64,000 nt of DNA, taken from NCBI GenBank assembly GCA_022661535.1, contig JAKULF010000003.1:2666001-2730000 (forward strand), in the 5' to 3' direction. Both the position numbers and the translations under genes were made by a program. How positions within the stretch are numbered: position 1 is the first letter of the stretch; each line of letters opens with the position of its first letter. This document shows positions 22,737 to 34,273 of this stretch, piece by piece. Under the pieces are notes generated by a model that was given only the letters and a program-made list of their open reading frames with translations, was not told the origin of the DNA and made no database searches. Origin of the DNA: Eutypa lata (taxonomy: Eukaryota; Ascomycota; Sordariomycetes; Xylariales; Diatrypaceae).

Positions 22737-25311
22737 TTACAGAATATCTCCGTTGAACATCCAGCTTGTCGGTTCCATGTCGACGAAATCGAATTGTACG
22801 TCAGACATCTGAGATCCATTGTTAGACAGCCAAGCCTGAGGGGGGGTGTTTCGCATTTTTCAGCCTACGTACCATGAAATCCCAATTGTCGGTAACCTGA
22901 GAGGGCGTACCCAAAGGAATCTGGTCAAGCTCATCTACAGTTTTCTGGGCTACCTCTCCTTCAAGTATCGACAGGCATTTCTTCACGGCTTCTTCCATGA
23001 CCTTGCTTAATATCTCCGGAAGTTCCTCGTCCCTAGTGCCTTTCATGAGCTCTTTGATCTGCGTATTGATCAAAGAATGAACAAAGTAGCCTTTGATATT
23101 GGTTTCTCCGTTTTCGATGCTCTGCAATGTCATTAACTCTGTTTCGTCTAGTATGGCAAGAAGATCGGACTATTTAGTACAAGCAAGTTAGTGTATCATT
23201 TTTCATTGTATATTGTAGAAGGTTGTATAACAGAACGAGAAAGGTAGGACATCAACCAGTTTTTAGTACTTACACGTAATGGTACCGGGCTAAGTCCCCT
23301 TTCGTCTAACTGAGCTTTGAGTTCTCCAGCTACAGTAAGAAACGCCTGGATTGTTATGATACGGAAGAATCCAGAGCCATTGATCGAGAGACGGGTCAAA
23401 TCGTCTTGCTCTAGCGAGGCTACATCGCTGCGAGGTTGAGTAGCCATGATTGAAGAGGACGGAAATACTGCACACCAGATCTTGACTGAGGTCTCAACCG
23501 CTACTTTTCTAGAAAATGCGTAACATGTCCCGCGTAATGATGGGCTGAAAAATGGAAGATGAAGAGCGATGAGGTAACGGTACATGATGACTTCTATTGC
23601 ACGTATTTCAAATTTAGGGACTAATGTCCTTATGCTCGAATCATGGCTCTGCAGGGCTCGCCTAAGGATCTTAAATGAAGCCCTAAACTGTTCGTCAAGT
23701 CGAAGAGTTTCTTCATATGTGCCATTGGACCCGAGGTCGTTCAAGAATTTGACGATTGCAAGCCGGACCGGGAACGTCTTACGAAGAGCTATTGCGACAG
23801 AGATATTCGTATAAGCGCCTTCTGGTTTCGGCGTGGGATTGTCGACTATGAGCTGGTCGTCATCAAAATTTCCTGGGGGCTTAGTATCGAAATCACTAAG
23901 GGAGATGAGTGGAGGCCCTCCTGAAGTGATGCTTGGCTGTAGAGCTATCTCAAGAATCGTGTTCCATACCCTTCGCCTCATTTCAGAAGCAAAATTTGAT
24001 CTTGTAGGTAGACTTGCTGGATCTCTATGCAGTCCCATACACATTGCTACTCGGATCAATGCGCCCGCGTGGATCCAGTTTGACTCCTCGCCAACACCTG
24101 TTGATTCTCGAGCGAGAAAAAGTAGGATGTTGCTCTGCAGGGACTGGACGTTTAATAACCTTGGCTTGAAATCGGGGTCTGCCAGCCAGGCCTGCCCTTC
24201 ATATACCCAGTGAATCGCCAATGTGCGCAAAGAGAATTTCTCGTCGTATATGGCAGCCCCGATAGCAAGCACCAGTTTAAGTTGAACGAGAAACGCTACA
24301 TCAGGCTCGCTATCTGCTGCCCAAATCGCTTCGTAGTCCCTCCTGAAAGTAGGAATATGGAGGACTCGATATACCTTTTCAGCTGTCCGAAGGTAGCAGT
24401 CCACTAGCTTGTCAGTAACGTCCTTCGAAGGAAGGCTGCTACTTGGACCTACGGGCCATGGAGGTGCCCGCTGGGATTTGATGATCCTTGCTAACGATTT
24501 GCATTTAGCCATACCAGAAGAAGCATGCATTATCCCCTCTCGTTGACGGGAATCCAGCATCTCTATTATGTGGAAAATGTCGCCGACCTAGGCAACGTTG
24601 GGATTTTGATTAAATGATATTCAATGATGTTCAACGAGTAACACGAAGACTCACAGCGGTAGCTCCATTGATCCAGTGGCTCTGTCCAAATAGGCGGGTT
24701 TTCTGTGTTATGCTACGGCTAATAGCCCGTGCCTCGCCAGGTAAACGAGTTTCGTGAAGGATGTGGAGATGTCCACTGATAGATGAAGAAAATGTTTCTA
24801 TGTTGGAGCCCCTAGGTTGAGAGGAAGATTCGACGGGAAGGTCATGAGTCAATTTAGACAGTTGCTCTTCGAGTTCCCTTATTTTCTCCTTCATAGACTG
24901 CACATCCCAGGCGGAAGCCTGGCTAGTAGGTGTCGATTTACCCGTTAGACTAGTCCTTGGCGGACTTAGTTCATAGCCCGGAGCAGTCGATCGAGTGCTA
25001 GTGCTAGAAGTCTGGCCGGAAGACACCGAGTCCTGCGGCTCATCCGATTTTCGGGCCGGAGCAAGATCAGCCGCCCGTTGCCGCGGGGGCTGGGAGGAGA
25101 AGTTTTCATAGATACAGCTCGCTTCTCTGGACCGCAGGCAATTGCTACAAGGGGTTTCCCGATTGCATCGGATTTTGCGTCGCCTGCAAACGGTGCAAGA
25201 ACTACGAGACTTTCAGTATCAGCACGAAAACACCGACTGGACAGCTGGCTATACTTACACGGCCGGTCTTCTACGTCGACGCTCGGGTTCCTGACGATCG
25301 GCTTCGGCCAT
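22737..25311 (-). CDS. Zn2Cys6 fungal-specific transcription factor
   Basis: Predicted nuclear DNA-binding regulator of 760 residues. Five exons join in frame: 25311-25259, 25201-24655, 24587-23274, 23169-22873 and 22808-22737. The zinc binuclear cluster lies right after the first splice junction with cysteines 20, 23, 30, 36, 39 and 47 (C-x2-C-x6-C-x5-C-x2-C-x7-C) and basic residues RRRKIRC. A coiled-coil-like segment follows (MKEKIRELEEQLSKL), then a fungal-specific transcription factor domain (about 230-500; FRRDYEAIW, VAMCMGLHRDP, RRRVWNTILE). The C-terminus is acidic/aromatic (VQFDFVDMEP), a possible activation region. Intron 3 is an introner-like element. The gene is divergent from the MFS transporter at 25805, a layout often seen for a pathway regulator and its transporter. 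Target genes are inferred only. Confidence 0.88.
23170..23273 (-). repeat. Introner-like intron, copy B (intron 3 of the Zn2Cys6 regulator)
   Basis: A phase-0 intron of exactly 104 bp with donor GTAAGTACTA, CACTAAC branch region and ATAG acceptor. It is about 80 percent identical, gap-free, to the intron at 14627-14730 in an unrelated gene. The splice junctions are supported by frame continuity (SPVPLR joined to SDLLAILDETELM). If retained, both introns add a near-identical peptide and then a stop codon at almost the same place. Confidence 0.8.
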
Positions 25312-25804
25312 AACTGGATGCTCTAAGGACCGAGGAAAGTTTCAGACCCTTACCCACTATAGATTCGCTTAAAGTATATTCGAAAGTATCACAGCTAATC
25401 AATTCAACGTGTGATCAGCAAGTGTGAAGGAGATAAATAATCGCGGGGAATTGAATAAGTATATCGGTTTGTCCGAGTAAGCATCTGCACTATGTACATC
25501 GCCGCAATATGCCGAACTTTTCTAATATCTGATTGGCTGAATATCCCGACTCCGAATCGGCGGAGATACCACAAGAGACATCGCCCGATTTCTATGACAG
25601 ACAGCGAAAGTAAATAAACGAAACGAAGAGTCTACAAATGTCCTCATCTACAATTTTTCTAATATATAATCAAACTCGGACCCACCTGGTTCTCGTTCAT
25701 GATGCATTGTCCCCAAGAAGCCAACATAGTACTGGAGTCTAGTACAGTAATCCTACAACGAAGCCCCTGGGACCAGTATAATATTCTTCAGATTTTCCGA
25801 TAAA
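25312..25804. promoter_or_regulatory. Divergent intergenic region with CGG/CCG palindromes
   Basis: The 493 bp between the start codons of the Zn2Cys6 regulator and the MFS transporter contain two palindromes of CGG/CCG half-sites: CGG-N5-CCG at 25465-25475 and CCG-N3-CGG at 25552-25560, the latter inside TCCGAATCGGCGGA. Zn2Cys6 dimers typically bind paired CGG triplets, so these are candidate operators for auto-regulation and transporter control. This is inference from motif and position. Confidence 0.45.
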
Positions 25805-27337
25805 ATGGCTGTTGGGAAAACGGAGTACGATGTTTCAGGAGAAGCTGAGGAACAGAAGTCAACCGGTACCGGGGTATCCACCCCGGAAGAGACAAGCGCC
25901 GATTTTGAACCGGCGCCGGACGGAGGCCTGCGGGCTTGGCTCGTCGCGCTGGGAGCCAACTTCATCTTCTTCACAGCCCTGGGCTACGCAAGCTCATTCG
26001 GGGTCTTCCAAGAATACTACATGCAGCACCAGCTGAGCGGGGATTCGCCGGATAAGATCGCCTGGATCGGATCTCTATCGTCTTTCCTCCAGTTCGCAAC
26101 GGGCGCCTTCGCAGGACCTGCGTTTGACCGCTTCGGACCATGGGTAGGTGTATTTTTTTTGAAGCTAAATCATAGAAATATAAGCTATCTAGTCTATCTA
26201 CTGAAGATTCATATAGATTCTACGGCCGGCTACAATTCTCTACCTCTTTGCTATCATGATGACGAGCCTATGCTCTAAGTATTGGCAATTCAGTAAGCAA
26301 CCCCTAAATTAAGGTGTACCTATCTTTTTGGGGCCTGTCTTGAGCCTTCTTAATTTGTTGAGGGGGATTTTTCCCGCTTCAACAAGTCCTACAACCCTTG
26401 GAGTACTACCGAAGTTACGCAGGGAAAGGGGTTTCTAACTTTAAACCGTGCAGTGCTTGCGCAATCGGTCCTGTTGGGTATATCCACGGGTTTAATGGTC
26501 CTACCGGCCCTAGCCGCCGTGTCGCAATACTTCGACAAGAAGCGCGCAGCGGCCCTGGGCATCGCCGTCTCCGGTTCTTCGCTCGGGGGCATCCTCTTCC
26601 CCATCGTGCTGTCCAAGATGCTGAATAGCTCCGATCTTGGATTTGGGTGGTCGGTGCGGATCCTCGGCTTCGTGATGCTGCCGTTCCTGCTCTTCGCGTG
26701 CGCCGCCGTCGACGCCCGCCTCCCACCACGGCCGACTACTTTCTTCATCGTCGCGGCGTTCCGGCAGACGAATTTTGTCCTCCTCGTCGCCGCTTCCTTT
26801 TTCATGTACATCGGCATGTGGACGCCCCTATTCTATCTCCCGACCTACGCCGTGGCCAAGGGCATGGATCCGACGCTCGCCTCGTACATGCTAGCAATCT
26901 TGAACGCAGCATCTACTTTCGGTCGCATCGTCCCCGGCGTGCTGGCAGATAAGTTCGGTCGCATTAACGCCTTTGCTATTGGGGGTATAGCCACCGGGAT
27001 CGTGATCTGCTGCCTCTCTGAGACGGAAACTGCCGCGGGCATCGTCGTCTACTCGATATTCGTTGGCTTCGCCTCAGGAACCATCATCTCGGGCTCCTCG
27101 GCGGCTTTCAGCTTGTGCCCCAAGAATCCTCAGGAGTTCGGAACCTACATGGGCATGGGGATGGCTATTTGCTCATTTGCGGTCTTGATAGGGCCTCCTG
27201 TCAACGGGAAGCTCATCGATACTTATGGTGGTTTCTTTGAAGCGTCCATATTTAGTGGTATTATGTGCGTGATTGGAGGCCTTATTGCATTCTCGAGCAA
27301 GTGTACGACTAGCCAAGGCCTCCTAGGGAGGGTATAG
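25805..27337 (+). CDS. MFS transporter, monocarboxylate-porter type
   Basis: Predicted plasma-membrane transporter of the major facilitator superfamily, close to the fungal monocarboxylate transporter-like group. Three exons join in frame: 25805-26143, 26217-26292 and 26454-27337, for 432 residues and about 12 predicted membrane segments. The N-terminus is acidic and cytosolic, then APDGGLRAWLVALGANF, the pattern that opens this group (PDGG-W-V). The motif GPAFDRFGPW corresponds to the loop 2-3 signature. The second half has KFGRINAFAIGG. The substrate cannot be read; carboxylates or secreted metabolites are typical of relatives. Intron 2 (161 bp) is long for this window. The gene diverges from a Zn2Cys6 regulator, suggesting co-regulation. 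Confidence 0.85.
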
Positions 27338-29333
27338 TGATTGTGTTCTTGTGACGGAACAGAATGTAAAGACTATACCGCTACACCACTCAGGCAGGCA
27401 GTGGAATGTTGTTAGCTTGGAAGCTAACCATATTGCATTGCCTTATATAGTTGCCATTTAATACAGTTGCAGTTCCCCGTGTATTACCCCCCTACTTTTT
27501 TCTTTATCGATATTCCTTACTCTGTACTGTTACCATTTTCATTTGCGAGTTTTAGATATAGACAGGTAACTGGTACGAATATAACCACATTGGAGACTAC
27601 AAGAGCATCTTTGAACAGTAGAAACTTCGGTTTTTTTTTACTTTTTAAAGTCGTCAATGCATTCCTTAAGCTCATTGATCTCCCCGGGCTTTATTACTTC
27701 ACCTAAGACTGCGGTAAATAAAGCCCACAATCACAGACCTAATCCACATTTAAGCCTCAGGATTTCGGTAATAGTGAGTATCCTGTCGCAGTCTCCTTTG
27801 CATTTATTTAAAGGGTTTCCAAGGACCCCCGGTTGCCCAAACCTACCCCTAAGGTTCGAAGGCAGACCATGTTGTGTCTGCTATAGCGAGGTCCGTATTG
27901 AGAGGTCATCGCTGGGGCTGGAGGGGTTCTGACATGTCTCCTCGATAGCCCCATTGTCATCACAGATGCTGGATGCTGAGTTATAGATCTTACATGTCAT
28001 TGAAGAGCCCTATTCCGCATCCAACGAACTGAACAACAGAGCCTGCAAGACTCACTGCTGCTAATGCTCCCATAACTTCGACTTTTAGGCAGTACATTTC
28101 GCATACAGGGTATAGGGATAGTGAGGCTCGCTACGAAGTAGACGGCATTAGAAAAATAAGCTCCGGCACACAGCCTTAGCGATGACGTTATACGTCAGCA
28201 TAAACTCAAGCCGTCGTTTAAGCGTTTCGATATTGATGACAGCAAATAGATGTATTGCAAGGAGGTACTCCCTATATAACATATAAAGGTCTTAGATGTT
28301 TAGACTTCGCCTTTCTCTATGGGTGATGTTACGTACGTATCCTTAAGGGGTCTAGATTGGTGACTATCCAATCTCCTATATATCACTCGTATCGATGTCA
28401 TGCAATTCATAATGAGAGAGCTTCTGTACTAGGCACCGTGTCCCATAGAGCCATGGGGACTTGGTAATGTTATGTCCATAGGCGAGGGAGGCATAGCCAG
28501 TTTGGTCACCCTAATATCATCGCCGGAGACGACCGTTGTAGCTACCTCATTGGAGGTGGCATCCCGGGAGTAGCAGGTAAATGCTGGCAACCTAATGGAG
28601 GGATTATTCAGCAAAGCGTAACAGTTCATCCTATGGTTTAGTTACATTATGTGAGATGTAGACAGAAACTCGGCGAAAACTTGACCTGAGATCACCACTC
28701 ACGCCTCCAAATGAACGTTTCCATAATGTGATGGTAAGCGTTCTTATTTAAGTCGAATAGTTGGTTGCTAGAGTGGCTTTCAAGAAAGGCTTGTTCCGCT
28801 CTCTGGTAGTGATGGTAGGCTGTTGACAAAGTGATCCTGACAGACCTTGAAGCCAACTTGCCATCTATGATATGACTGAACTCTTGAGTGACCATTGACA
28901 TTTATATTTATTTGCGTTGAGTATATATATTTTAAGTTGTTACGCGCCTCATGTTGAGAACGAAGGGCACCGATGCTCGTAGGGATATGGGGGACCTCGG
29001 TGCCTTCCTTGAGGCTCTAAGCCTCCTCATCAAAATACTATTTTAATAGCCAAAGACAATGAAAAATCTCATAAAAATGAACTTGCGCTCCCAATGCAAA
29101 ACCGTAAATCATACAGGGTATAGAGGCGTAGGCCTATAATATCGACAGGTATATGGCGTTGACATATATAAAGAGTTTCATATCGCACAGGCGACGGCCG
29201 TCGAAGAGGGGTAGAGGTTTCGGTATAGAGGAGTTCTACCAATACAGTTGCCAAGTTGGTGGGCATACTCTAGTCTAAACCGCTCAGTCGGGTGTAAGGG
29301 AGCCAACTCCGTACTAAGCGCGAAGAATTGGAA
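27338..29333. other. Spacer with short frames and a hairpin
   Basis: No firm gene. Two adjacent minus-strand frames (28692-28901, 70 codons; 28429-28629, 67 codons) look mildly protein-like. A GTGAGT donor ends the first and a CATAG acceptor precedes the second, but joining them puts a stop codon straight after the junction. A near-perfect inverted repeat lies at 27686-27726. Confidence 0.45.
27686..27726. repeat. Inverted repeat / hairpin
   Basis: The left arm GGGCTTTATTAC (27686-27697) pairs with the right arm GTAAATAAAGCCC (27714-27726), with one bulged base and a 16-base loop. It sits about 350 bp downstream of the MFS transporter. It could be a transcript 3'-end structure or chance. Confidence 0.5.
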
Positions 29334-30576
29334 CTAAATGAACCGACCACGCATCACAAGACGACGCCAGACGGCTTCTTCATCTTCATCTTGATGAATA
29401 GATCCGGCAGGGGTAGGATCTATAGGTTCTGGATTCTCGCAGAGCTCCAAGAAATCCTGGGCCATTCCATCCCCAGGTACAAACCCAAGATTTAGCAAGG
29501 TATCAGTAGGCGTGGAGTCGAACCTAAGCATGGTTAGAACAGAGTTGTTATGGGGAAAGAAATTAACCTAATAGATATAGGTTTAAAGCACAAAATACGT
29601 ACCAGTGGAAGGAGTCAGTTGTATCAGCATCAAAGCCCCCTCGATCCAAGGACTGGGATATAGAGCGTTCTGACCTTTGCACCTGTGGTGAACTATGTGT
29701 CGATGCTTTCGAGTTTGATCTATCATTGGGTGCGCCGCTGTCTTGAGTATGCTGTTGAAGAATACTATCATATCCGTTGGTGAAGTCGTGTCCAAAGGGA
29801 GCGCTCGGAACCATGGATTGCGCGGTTGGTGAGGGCTGAAAACTGATGTTGCCAAAAACTGTCTGGGGCGAGTCTGCAATGTGCCCATGGCTCCGGGCCT
29901 GGTCGATGTGAGACGTGCGCTTTCTAACCTCGTCACTCTGAAGATAGATATCGCCGGGGTTTTGAGGGGCACCATGGGGATTCACGATGCTCGAGCTAGT
30001 TGGAGAAATCGACGATAGTAACGACCCCACTGTATTCGATATCGGCCCAGGTACATCGACTTGGATGGCCGGATTCGAGGACTGAGACTTGGGTGTGAGA
30101 TCACAGTGAACTTGATGCGAAAGCATAGGAGGCTGTTCGTCTATGGGAGGGAGCATCAAGTCCGGTGACTCTCCGTGCTGTAGGAACCGTCCGAGGCGGC
30201 TCTCATTGAAACGACTCACTAGTTCCGTCTGGTTTTCACTATTTTTGAAGTATTCGTAATTTGAGACGCCTGTATTGCCATAAGTACCGCCTCGGAGAAC
30301 TTGCAGCACTAAATCCTCGAGATCCGGCCTTGCCTGGAGGACTATGCTCCACAAACGTTCACCGTTCTGGCCCGTGTAGCCGCTCCTGGGACCTCGTTTA
30401 CGCACAGGTCTATTATAAGTGCACTCGGTGCCGGCACGCTCACAGACGCTGCATTTAGGGATGGCATTGTCGCAAGGCTGATGTTGTGAGTTGCAGCGGT
30501 CACAAGCGCGACTCGCCTTGCGCTTCTTCGACAGGCGCTTGCCGTCATCACTCTCGCCATCACTCATAGCCTCCAC
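29334..30576 (-). CDS. Short Zn2Cys6 transcription factor
   Basis: Predicted DNA-binding regulator of 387 residues. Exons 30576-29603 and 29523-29334 join in frame across a 79-bp intron (GTACGT donor, CTTAG acceptor). The zinc cluster uses cysteines 25, 28, 35, 42, 45 and 52 (C-x2-C-x6-C-x6-C-x2-C-x6-C), preceded by the basic KRLSKKRKASRA and followed by KRGPRSGYTGQNGERLW, which I would expect to be the linker. The rest is Ser/Pro/Gln-rich and probably disordered; the C-terminus is acidic (HQDEDEEAVWRRL). I see no fungal-specific middle homology domain, so it is either a short-type regulator or lacks downstream exons. It diverges from the QutR-like gene with 1,064 bp between their starts. Target genes unknown. 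Confidence 0.8.
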
Positions 30577-31640
30577 TGTGGTGTGTGTACCTTACGTGCT
30601 GCCCTCTCTAACCCCCTTTTTGAATTCAGCCCAGGCGGTACAAGGAGCGGAGTTCAATATTTACTCCTCAAACTGACAGCACAGATGATATAACCCCGAA
30701 CATTTGAGGCAATTTTGCTTCTCAATTCAAATACCGCCTATGGTCTCCACATCTCGAAGGTGCGCCCTTTGTATAACTAAAAGAATTGAATAAATGCGCC
30801 CGGGGTTTCCTTACTTGCTGCTGAATGATGTCGATGTCGAAGCCAATCTTGAGATGAGCCAAGGCAGTACGAAGTACAGTATAAATGGCTGGGCTAATCC
30901 TCGGCTACCTACCTCTAGCAGCTCTAGGTACCTAAATAGTATTATTACTAATCCAAAGTGATGTGGCTGGTAAAAAAGACTCGTGGCACTAACTAAATAA
31001 GGAGACTAACTAAGCCGTTTCAAGAAAGGAATGTGGCACCACCTGGGCATTCATTACCTAACTGACCGGGTAATATCTCCCCTGTTTGCCGATGAGCTTG
31101 CCGTGTTACCTCTATTACTCGGCAGCTGTGTGGCCCTTTGTACAACCCCATCATATCATTCATTGCTAAGCATGGACTGATCTAGGGCACCATGGTATGA
31201 TGACGGACTATCTTCATTTATGTCTTTTATCTTAAGAGAAGAAGTTGCCCCCCTAGAGTCAGATGGACCGATTCCATTCTGATGGGTTAGGTATTCACAA
31301 AATAACGAATAGCTCTATTTAATAATCGAAACTGAAGTCGGCTTTGCCGCCTAGTTCTCGAAAAGATAAATGAAGAAGAAGAAACACAGTATCCGTATAT
31401 TTGGAAACGAACTTCTCTCTCCTCGCTTCTCTCCCGTCTTGTGAGACTGGAGAAAGAACTTTAGTGCGTCAAGCTTGGGTCAACCGGGTAGCCTAGTTGG
31501 TCAAGGCGGAGAACAAGTTAAGACAGCGTGAGTTGGATTTCGGTGAATTGGACTTCACCTTGGAGGAAGAAAAAGCCAGAAAGCCTAAGAAGGCTTTAGA
31601 GACCTTAAACAACACAATATAGCGAGGGACAGCCGCCAAG
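30577..31640. other. Divergent intergenic region between the Zn2Cys6 regulator and the QutR-like gene
   Basis: Upstream regions of both genes. No gene and no clear palindromic CGG pair. A TACCTACCTCTAG...CTAGGTACCTA inverted arrangement occurs near 30907-30935. Confidence 0.5.
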
Positions 31641-34273
31641 ATGTCGACTACACTTTCTACGGTTATTTCTCCCGAGGGCATAAGCTCACCAGCCAAGCCG
31701 ATGAAAGCAAACCACCGAATCTTTCACCCAGACGCCTCGATAATCCTCGTAGGATGCCGGGGTGCTGGAAAGCGAACTCTCGGCTTCATCGCAGCCAAGC
31801 ACCTCGGGCGGCGTCTTCTCACTGAAGAACACTGTTTTGAACAGGCCGTTGCATGCAGTAGGGTCAGCTTCCTCCAAAAATATGGAAGAGATGCTTTGAA
31901 CGAACAGATGGCCCGGGTCCTTGCTCGGACCATCGGACTGAATCGAAATCACTGCGTCATAGAATGCGGAACGGGAACTTTATCTACGGAGACCCAAGCA
32001 ATCCTGCTGGCTTGTACTGAAACAAACCCGGTGATATACATCCACCGCAGCAAGGAAGACCTGTATCACTTGTTGAAGCTGTCCCCGAACGACGTGGAAC
32101 GCCTGCTAGCTGCTGATCAGAAGCATCGTGATTTTTCAAATCTTGAATATTACAATCTCCTAGACTCCAGCGGGGAGGAGGAAATTCCATCTCAAACAAC
32201 CCTCCGCTCAACACTCATGTCATCCGCTAGGTTAATACGAGCGAGGCAGGATTTCATAAACTTCCTAGACTTGATTATGGGTCATACCTTAACTCGATCC
32301 TGGATGGAGAATCCGTTTTCTATCAATGCAATACCGCCAGAGCACCGGTCTCATACCTTCGCTCTTCACCTGCGCCTTTCTACTCTGCTAGACCCTGAAA
32401 CAGATTTGGACAAGCTAGAATCTTCAGCAGAAATGGTAGAGCTCATAATCGACACCTGGCCGGATCATATACTCGGTATCATTTCAACGCAGGTGGCTTT
32501 AATACGCCGTAAATTGGATGTTCCGATCATCTACAATGTCGAGGAGAATCCGAGAGAGGAGCGTCGACGACCACAGGAGGAAAGAGATGCCACGGACCTC
32601 AAGCTACTGTTGCATGGTCTGCGACTAGGGGTTGAATACCTAAGCCTCGACATGGAAAGAAATTATGACCTAGTCTCGCATGTTCTTGATATGCGCGGGC
32701 GAACTAAAATCATTGGCAACTATGTGGCCAGGGGCTTTGGAGCACCACAATGGAACGACAATATCTACCTTGAACGGTTCCTAAGAGCCCAGTCTCTTGG
32801 CTGTCATATCGTGCGTATTGGTAGGTTCTGTGCAGGTGATAAGTCCAGTGAAAACTGGCGAATTTTCATCAACAAGATCAAAGCGCTGCCAGAACCGAAG
32901 CCTGTTATCATAGCCTATGACTTTTCCGTACTCGGGGCTGTCAGTGCCTTTCAAAACCAATCTTTCAATCCTGCCAGCCATAACAGTCTCAGGAGCTCTT
33001 CCCGGGAATGGCTAGCCGGCGTGCAGACGTCTCGAGGAGCTATGCGCCTCATGTTCCGTCAGGGTCTACTACAACCCCTGAATTTCTATACCTTAGGCTC
33101 TAATGTCTATTACTCAGCTTCGCCCGCAATGCATCGAGCAGCATATGAGCATTACAGTAAGTCCACCCTCAGGAGCCTTACATCAGGCCGACCAATCCTT
33201 CGACCACTTCACTTCATATAACACGGAAATAAAAAAAACGTAACCCGAATGATACCAATGATGCTTGGGTCAAGCTAACCCCAATTGTCATAGTGATGCC
33301 GCACACCTTCGACGCGAGACAATGCAAATCAATCGAAGAGGTTGATTGGCTCCGATCTGGCCACAGTTTTGGTGGTGCTTCATTGACTGCTCCCTTCAAG
33401 GTTGCGATCATGTCTCGCTGTGATTACCTTAGCTCTCACGCCACAGCTATTGGCGCAGTGAACACTCTTCTGCCACTTCGCGGCAAAACATCCTCGATTG
33501 TGGACCATGCCAATGCCCGGAACACGGCTGGAACCGCAACTAAGTTCTACGGCAATAATACTGACTGGAGTTCCATCGTCACTTGTTTGCGGCGCTCGAT
33601 CAGTCCTAGAAATTCCGTTCAGCCGTCCCGCACTACCGGATTGGTTATTGGAGCTGGAGGGATGGCTCGTGCTGCGATCTACGCTTTGATTAAGCTAGGT
33701 TGCCGGAATATATTCATTTACAACAGAACAGGGCCAAACGCGGAGCGCGTGGCGGAGCATTTCAACAAGTACGCACGAGAGCAAGAGCTCTTGGCGCGGC
33801 ATAATGTAGACGGCCGAGTGTGTCACGTTCTTGATTCTCCTTCGCAGCAATGGCCAGATGGTTATCAGCAGCCTACGATGGTTTTGTCCTGCATTCCGGC
33901 TTCTGGCACCGACGATGCACCACCCGTCGATTTCAGGATGCCGCCTCAATGGTTGAAAAGCCAAACTGGCGGCGTAGTTGTCGAGGTATGTAAAGTTCAT
34001 TCTACGTCCGGCTTGAGACTTTCTTTCTAACATGACGTCACATCATAGCTAGCTTACGAGCCTCTTATAACCCCCCTGGTCAAGCACATACGTCACGTCA
34101 GGGAGCAGGGAAACCATACCTGGGTCATCGTCGATGGACTAGAGGTTGTAAGCGAAATGGCTATGGAGGCCTTCGAACTCATGACAGGCCGCAGGGCACC
34201 CCGGGCCTTGATGCGAAATGTATGCAATGAGACTTGGGAGAGACAATGTGCCCCTTTCCAGGCCCAGAGATAA
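31641..34273 (+). CDS. qutR: Quinate repressor-like protein (QutR / QA-1S family)
   Basis: A homologue of the repressor that controls quinate/shikimate catabolism, a family derived from the last three domains of the AROM protein. Exons 31641-33156, 33294-33985 and 34049-34273 join in frame for 810 residues, somewhat shorter than the roughly 900 of described members. Order: shikimate-kinase-like domain (GCRGAGKRT, residues 38-46), type I 3-dehydroquinase-like domain, shikimate-dehydrogenase-like domain (SASPAMHR, GASLTAPFK, NTDW, GLVIGAGGMARAAIYAL). The dehydroquinase-like part seems to lack the catalytic His (GNYV where enzymes have SYHD) and the Schiff-base Lys (HIVRIGR), which fits a regulatory pseudoenzyme. 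It should act by binding the activator QutA, but no quinate-pathway enzyme or activator gene is in this window. Confidence 0.85.

Noticed and set aside
21007..27337. A secondary-metabolite gene cluster around the Zn2Cys6 regulator and MFS transporter
   Set aside because: No backbone enzyme (polyketide synthase, peptide synthetase, terpene cyclase) or cluster of tailoring enzymes is present nearby.
28429..28901. Two small minus-strand frames joined as a two-exon gene
   Set aside because: The visible GTGAGT donor and CATAG acceptor put the second exon out of frame and create an immediate stop.
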